Shown: in pieces, positions 5,708 through 10,060 of the stretch
How the letters are laid out: each line of letters starts with the position of its first letter
Position numbering within the stretch: the first letter of the stretch is position 1
NCBI GenBank assembly: GCA_002707085.1
Contig: PALY01000143.1
Span: forward strand, 1 to 10,060
DNA length: 10,060 bases
Direction: 5' to 3'
From: Deltaproteobacteria bacterium
GTDB lineage: Bacteria; Myxococcota_A; UBA796
Position numbers and translations under genes: made by a program
Notes under the pieces: generated by a model
Told to the model about the DNA's origin: nothing
Database searches by the model: none
Seen by the model: only the letters and a program-made list of their open reading frames with translations

Positions 5708-7582
5708 CTATTGGGGCGTATACCAGATCGGTGATGAATAGGCACGTTCCTGAATTACGGCGAGTGGATTCTGTTGGATCTCTTTTAGCCCGTAGGCTTT
5801 TGCATCGTAGGTTGTCCAGCGGGGTGTGGGAATCTGCAGGATGCGAACATAGTAAACAGCTGCTTCACGCTTATTGAAATCCGGGTCGGTCCAGACGACT
5901 GAGAGTTCCGGACTACCTATCGTATTTTGATAGCTGGCGTCCTCAAGGTTTACGGTGGAACCTACGACTGGCAGGTTACCATCGGCATCGACCTTGCGAT
6001 GTCCTGACTTTCCATTGACAGACCAGGCGACGTTGTAGACTTTTTCGAGCAGCTTACCTTTTTTGTTGCGCCAGCCTTTCACGATCTGCACCCGATCTAG
6101 GTTCGCACCGTCCGGTTCTTTGGTGGCGCGAATTAAAAATGTCGGGACTCTGGTCTTCTTGTTTTGAATCAGGTCGCCCCCCATGGGGACGCCAAGCTTA
6201 TAGCCTGTTTCCGCAATATCCGGCCGTTGTGCGTCGCTCTCTTTATAGTCCCATCCGGCAAAAAAACGCAGGGTCATCCGTGGTCCGGTAGTGGCATACA
6301 CCTCGCGCCGCTTCATCGCGGCGAAGATCGCTTCCCTTGTGTTCTCCGTGGCCCAGACGGCGGCATAGCCGGAAGCGGAGAAGGTAGTGAGTGTAACTGC
6401 GCGGTACGGGCTGGGTTCATTGCCGCCCATCTTTCCCCAGAAATTGTCCTCATCAACGGTAGCAAGCCCGGTGTGTGCATCGGTAGCACCTATCATGCCG
6501 AACTTGTAGGGATTCACCCCGACGTTTGCCTCGATATCGAGACCGGTCTGAAGCGCGGAGCGGACGTAGGATGCTCGCGCCAAAGTAGTGGGGTCAGGGC
6601 TCTTTTTGGAACTGTCTTTCTTCTTCGTCGTCTTTGTCGACTCAAATTTGCCCCAGGTCTCATGGTCAGCAAATTCATCCTTTGTTGAGATCAATGGATG
6701 GGTTTCGCTGTCACCCTTGATCTGGGTGACTTCGACAAGGGGTTCGATGCTGGAGCGGATATGGGCGTAGTCGGGTGTGATCGCCTTACCTTCATAGGTG
6801 ACGGTCTTAAACATGTTGCCACGACTCAGGTTGCTGTTGTGTGGAATGGACATGACATCGCTGCCCGTGGTCTGGCGATATTCGTGCAAATAAGCCCAAA
6901 GGTCTTCAGGGTCGGCGCTGTCGAATTTCGAGAAGGGCAAGGTCTTCAGGGTTGCCGACGGTCCGCCGGCGTAGAGCACATTACGATGCAGCATGGGGGG
7001 GTTGCTGCTGTATTCATAGCCGGCAAAGGTTGTGAAGTTTCCCGGGTCGTTGTGGCGCTCAGCCGCGGCGACGACCTCGCGCCAAACCTCACGTTTGAAC
7101 GTTTCATCGATGCCATAGTCGCCACTATGGGATGCTTTTGTCTGCATAAGCGCACCGCTCAGATCGTTGTATTCTGCTAGGGTTTTGGCGCGCAGCGCAC
7201 TCTGCAGTGTGGGCCTTTCTGCCAGCATCTTCGCGAATCGCCGGCCGTGTTCAGAATCCAGAAGCCGCCGATCACCAGCCATGAGAGCTGGCAACGCACC
7301 CAGGTTCTCCGCATGATCTGCCACCATCATAAAGTCGAGAGGTCGGCGCATTCTGACCTCGTCGCCCCCGGTGGCCCTTATGGTTTCTCCCCTGGCAAAA
7401 CGATAGGCCTGATCCGGGGTGATGGAGGTTCCCATGGAGTAGGCGTCGCCGGACAGATAGGTATGCAGGTGGGTATCGCCCCAGTAGACGTTCTCCGGAT
7501 AGTCCCGGTCGACATAAGGAGAATAGGATTGCTCGGCGGTAATCGGCATGGTGATCAGTAGTAATGGGATGATCTTATTCAT
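5708..7582 (-). CDS. secreted DUF3604 family protein (PHP-like metal-dependent hydrolase fold)
   Basis: 624 aa, full family length. A short signal peptide (MNKIIPLLLITMPITA) suggests export to the periplasm. The core carries a PHP-like metal-ligand series: WGDTHLH with H38 and H40, VADHAEN with D89-H90, GYEYS with E190, MLHRN with H199, IPHNSN with H248 and GATDAHTG with D368 and H370. A lysine/serine-rich insert (KTTKKKDSSKKS) lies near residues 315-326. The C-terminal beta-rich part ends with WTDPDFNKREAA, LQIPTPRW and ERAYSSPIWYTP. The enzymatic substrate of DUF3604 is not established; phosphoester hydrolysis is a fair guess from the fold. The start has no clear Shine-Dalgarno site and lies only 40 bp after the stop of the miniature paralogue, so translation or transcription may be coupled to it. 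Confidence 0.9.
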   Translation of the reverse strand: MNKIIPLLLITMPITAEQSYSPYVDRDYPENVYWGDTHLHTYLSGDAYSMGTSITPDQAYRFARGETIRATGGDEVRMRRPLDFMMVADHAENLGALPALMAGDRRLLDSEHGRRFAKMLAERPTLQSALRAKTLAEYNDLSGALMQTKASHSGDYGIDETFKREVWREVVAAAERHNDPGNFTTFAGYEYSSNPPMLHRNVLYAGGPSATLKTLPFSKFDSADPEDLWAYLHEYRQTTGSDVMSIPHNSNLSRGNMFKTVTYEGKAITPDYAHIRSSIEPLVEVTQIKGDSETHPLISTKDEFADHETWGKFESTKTTKKKDSSKKSPDPTTLARASYVRSALQTGLDIEANVGVNPYKFGMIGATDAHTGLATVDEDNFWGKMGGNEPSPYRAVTLTTFSASGYAAVWATENTREAIFAAMKRREVYATTGPRMTLRFFAGWDYKESDAQRPDIAETGYKLGVPMGGDLIQNKKTRVPTFLIRATKEPDGANLDRVQIVKGWRNKKGKLLEKVYNVAWSVNGKSGHRKVDADGNLPVVGSTVNLEDASYQNTIGSPELSVVWTDPDFNKREAAVYYVRILQIPTPRWTTYDAKAYGLKEIQQNPLAVIQERAYSSPIWYTPQ

Positions 7583-7622
7583 GTATTGTCGCTTGAGGTT
7601 AAGTGTTTATAGGGTTGGCGTC

Positions 7623-7994
7623 TTACGGGGTATACCAAATAGGCGAACTATAGGCTCGTTCCTGTATGGATGTTGGTTTGGGTCGTTCTTTGACGCCATT
7701 AAAACTGGTTTCGTAAATCTGCCATCGTGGTGTTGGTATCTGAAGGACCCGCATGTAGTAGAAAGCGGCTTCTTCACGGTCGAAATCCGGATCGGTCCAG
7801 GTAGTTGATAGTGAGTGGTCGCCGATAGAATTCACATAGGTTGCAGACTCAACATCTACCGTTGAACCAACTATATGTACATGGGTATCACCCCAGTACC
7901 GTTTATCCGGATAGTCTTGGCGCATGGGCGGGGAGTAGGGCTCTGCCGTGACCTCGACGAACAGTATTAAAATGAGAATCAGGATTAGACGCAT
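7623..7994 (-). CDS. miniature DUF3604 paralogue lacking the central ~500 residues
   Basis: 123 aa. Residues 1-40 align to the N-terminus of the neighbouring DUF3604 protein. They comprise a signal peptide with an unusual alternating Leu/Ile core (LILILILIL), then YSP, DYP and YWGDTHVH, with H38 and H40 at the same numbers as in the paralogue. Residues 41-123 align to its last 86 residues from VVGSTVN onward (GSTVD, TWTDPDF, LQIPTPRW, ERAYSSPIWYTP). The paralogue's residues 41 to about 538 are absent, so the metal site cannot be complete. The junction is near 7874 and keeps the frame. The gene has a good ribosome binding site, AAGGGG (8002-8007), 7 nt before the ATG, and no internal stop, and it is followed by the full paralogue. 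Either a recent in-frame deletion left it decaying, or it is kept as a small secreted protein; an assembly collapse is also possible. Confidence 0.75.
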   Translation of the reverse strand: MRLILILILILFVEVTAEPYSPPMRQDYPDKRYWGDTHVHIVGSTVDVESATYVNSIGDHSLSTTWTDPDFDREEAAFYYMRVLQIPTPRWQIYETSFNGVKERPKPTSIQERAYSSPIWYTP

Positions 7995-8077
7995 TATTTG
8001 GCCCCTTACAAGAGCATATCATCATAGCGAGGACCATTCCGTTTATGTAAGTCTTCTGTCAGGAAACATCAGGCGAG

Positions 8078-8107
8078 TTGACTTATCTAAAGCAGCGCTG
8101 AGATAGT
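8078..8107 (+). promoter_or_regulatory. possible sigma-70 promoter for the ABC exporter
   Basis: TTGACT (8078-8083) matches the -35 consensus at 5 of 6 positions. GATAGT (8102-8107) matches the -10 consensus at 4 of 6, with 18 bp spacing. Transcription would start near 8114, at the foot of the hairpin pair described next, giving a leader of about 80 nt. Confidence 0.4.
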
Positions 8108-8111
8108 TGTG

Positions 8112-8132
8112 CCGAAGCTCACCTTCGGTGAG
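8112..8132 (+). promoter_or_regulatory. two overlapping, mutually exclusive hairpins in the exporter leader
   Basis: CCGAAG (8112-8117) pairs with CTTCGG (8123-8128) around a CTCAC loop. CTCACC (8118-8123) pairs with GGTGAG (8127-8132) around a TTC loop. The two 6-bp stems share bases and cannot form together. They could act as a small RNA switch or simply be a compact repeat. No poly-T follows, so a terminator is not supported. Confidence 0.35.
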
Positions 8133-8192
8133 AACAGAATGTTGCGGTGGTTTTAAAAAACCGGATCGTTGGAGCAAAGGAGGGTTAAATCC

Positions 8193-10060
8193 GTGAGTGA
8201 TCTCGGGTTAATAAAAGGCTACCGGTCTACAGAAGTGGCGGCTCCGCCGCAGATGAGCTTTCGCAGGATGTTCCAACTGGCGCTGCGCACCTGGCCCTAT
8301 ATAAAACCAATGTTCCTGCATCTGCTAGTACTGGGTGCTTTGGGATCCTCGGGCTTGCTAGTTGCTCTGGTCACCGGTCTTGTGGGTACCGACCTCTGGA
8401 CTAACAAGGTGCTGATAGGCGAAAAGCTGCAGCCGATTCAGGCTACTGTGTTGTTCGTGGGTGATCAATATATCACCACAGATCCGGAAAAGTTGGGTCA
8501 GGGAAAAGCCAAATCTAAGTCAGCTGACAAGTCGGGTAATCCCCTGATAACGAAGGTGCCTGCCATGAGTCAAGAGGCAGAGTCAGAACTAACTCATGAG
8601 CAGCGTCGCACGGTGCGCAACCGTTTGCTTATCTGGTCGATCATTGGTGCGGTGGGTGGCGCCGTTGTCGGTATGTTTATGTGGTATTACAGTACCTGGG
8701 TATGGCACAACGTTAATCAGAACCTTCGGGTGGCAATGGCTGAGCGCGCCGAGTCTCTATCACTGAGATATCATGACAATCACCGTATTGGCGATGCTAT
8801 GTTCAGGGTTTACCAAGATAGTGCGCAGATCGTGAACCTCCTGCAGGGCGCCATTATCAGTCCGGCTATTACAATTTACTATCTACTATTCGGTATGGTC
8901 TTTCTAGCTGCCTTCGATCCCTGGTTTGCGCTGATGATGGTGGCCGTCGCGATTCCACTGGGGTGGATTGCGGTGATGACGACCCCACGGATTCGTATGC
9001 GTTCAATGGCTAACCGGGAGGCGAACAGTGCACTCACCGCGCGCTCTCAAGAGGTGTTTTCCGCGCTCAGGCTGGTCAAGGCAAATCATGCCGAAGATAT
9101 TGTGTTTGAACAATTTGACGCTGATTCTCGGAGAGCGCTCGATGCTGCGTACTTCCTGAGACTCGATATGGTACTGGTGGGTATGGCATTTGCCATGTTG
9201 GGAGGTGGTCTGCTGCTGGCAGCGGAGTACGTTATGGTGATCTGGGTGATCGAAGAGCGGGAGACGTTTCTGGGTGCGCTGGTCGCCACGTTTATAGGTT
9301 TCGTGGTTTGGAACTACGGGGCTTTCAGCAGTGCCCGGGGGCGAGTCGAGGGTGCGACCGGCAGTGCACGAGGACTAATCGGAATCTGGATGCGCATGCA
9401 GGATCTGTTTATCGCGCTGGAACGGGCGTTTTATCTGCTGGACCTAGAACCCGAAGTGACCGACCCGGAAAATCCGGTCGCGTTTCCTGCCCCTATTGAG
9501 TCGGTGTCCTGGGAAAACCTGTCGTTCGGTTATGTGGCTGACAAACAGGTGCTTAATGGTGCTGCGCTCCAGACTCGCGCCGGCACCGTAACCGCCATTG
9601 TCGGTGGAACAGGATCCGGGAAGTCGACGCTGATGTCGTTGCTATTGCGGCTCTATGATCCAGATGAAGGCCGAATCTGCATCAACGGCGTAGATCTGCG
9701 TGACATGTCTATCAACGATATTCGCGCCAATGCTGCCATTGCATTGCAGAAAAACGTACTGTTCACGGACACTGTTCGTAATAACATCGTATTTGGCGCA
9801 CCCCATGTTGAGCGGCATGCGGTAGAGGAAGCCGCGGAGATTGCTTGTGCCAAAGAATTTATCCTGGAGATGTCTAAAGGATTTGATACGGAATTGGGGG
9901 AGCGTGGTGGCAAGCTGTCGGCAGGACAACGACAGCGGCTCAGTATTGCACGAGCCGTAGTACGGGATACGCCTATCCTTATTCTTGATGAGCCCACCGC
10001 GTCGCTCGACGCGCGAACCGAGCAACGGGTGCTTGAGAATCTTGGAGCGTGGGGGGCCGG
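8193..10060 (+). CDS. type-1 ABC exporter, fused transmembrane and ATPase domains (partial, 3' end missing)
   Basis: The frame is open for 622 codons from the GTG at 8193 and continues past the window edge. The start is supported by AAGGAGGG (8177-8184) with 8 nt spacing. The membrane domain has TM1 near residues 41-65, TM2 near 146-169, and further segments near residues 218-265 and 319-370. The coupling segment contains SQEVFSALRLVKANHAE. The nucleotide-binding domain has Walker A GGTGSGKST (471-479, K477), a Q-loop (ALQKNVLFTDTVRNNI), signature LSAGQ (575-579, alanine instead of the usual glycine) and Walker B ILILDEP with D599 and catalytic E600, then the D-loop SLD. The H-loop histidine lies beyond the edge. 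It works as a homo- or heterodimer in the inner membrane to export an unknown lipid, peptide or drug. The TM1-TM2 loop is about 80 residues, long for this family. Confidence 0.92.
   Translation, partial: MSDLGLIKGYRSTEVAAPPQMSFRRMFQLALRTWPYIKPMFLHLLVLGALGSSGLLVALVTGLVGTDLWTNKVLIGEKLQPIQATVLFVGDQYITTDPEKLGQGKAKSKSADKSGNPLITKVPAMSQEAESELTHEQRRTVRNRLLIWSIIGAVGGAVVGMFMWYYSTWVWHNVNQNLRVAMAERAESLSLRYHDNHRIGDAMFRVYQDSAQIVNLLQGAIISPAITIYYLLFGMVFLAAFDPWFALMMVAVAIPLGWIAVMTTPRIRMRSMANREANSALTARSQEVFSALRLVKANHAEDIVFEQFDADSRRALDAAYFLRLDMVLVGMAFAMLGGGLLLAAEYVMVIWVIEERETFLGALVATFIGFVVWNYGAFSSARGRVEGATGSARGLIGIWMRMQDLFIALERAFYLLDLEPEVTDPENPVAFPAPIESVSWENLSFGYVADKQVLNGAALQTRAGTVTAIVGGTGSGKSTLMSLLLRLYDPDEGRICINGVDLRDMSINDIRANAAIALQKNVLFTDTVRNNIVFGAPHVERHAVEEAAEIACAKEFILEMSKGFDTELGERGGKLSAGQRQRLSIARAVVRDTPILILDEPTASLDARTEQRVLENLGAWGA

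Noticed and set aside
8149..8162. GGTTTTAAAAAACC near-palindrome before the exporter ribosome binding site
   Set aside because: A 2-nt loop and an A/T-rich stem make a stable hairpin unlikely; it is probably just an AT-rich leader.

Overview
The window looks like a chromosomal segment of a Gram-negative bacterium, most likely a gammaproteobacterium of a marine or soil lineage. This rests on gene content: a bacterial QTMAN-like (DUF3524) glycosyltransferase, DUF6122, secreted DUF3604 proteins, a long amidohydrolase-3 enzyme and a YejA-type periplasmic binding-protein remnant. It also rests on moderate GC content and clear Shine-Dalgarno sites. No rRNA, tRNA, CRISPR array, transposase or phage gene is visible, so the taxonomic call is tentative.

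Layout. The left end (1-1569) runs on the minus strand. It holds an unrecognised Cys-containing 203-aa protein, then a collapsed YejA-like ABC-transporter binding-protein gene that keeps only its two ends, then the 5' part of a tRNA-queuosine mannosyltransferase-like gene. An 18-bp inverted repeat sits between the last two. From 1754 rightward on the plus strand come a classical SDR oxidoreductase, an N-acyl-D-amino-acid-deacylase-type amidohydrolase and a Gfo/Idh/MocA oxidoreductase. The last two form a tight pair. A small DUF6122 membrane protein is inserted antisense between the SDR and the amidohydrolase. From 7994 leftward on the minus strand lie two DUF3604 paralogues, the first of which is a 123-aa miniature lacking about 500 central residues. 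From 8193 a type-1 ABC exporter (fused membrane and ATPase domains) runs off the right edge.

How the genes may work together. The amidohydrolase, MocA oxidoreductase and SDR resemble accessory enzymes of small-molecule catabolism, and the full-length DUF3604 protein is probably a secreted metal-dependent hydrolase. A shared pathway is only an inference from adjacency.

The most unusual signal is that two unrelated genes within 7.5 kb (YejA-like and DUF3604) have both been reduced to N-terminus plus C-terminus, with the whole middle missing. One of them still has an intact reading frame, a signal peptide and a good ribosome binding site.
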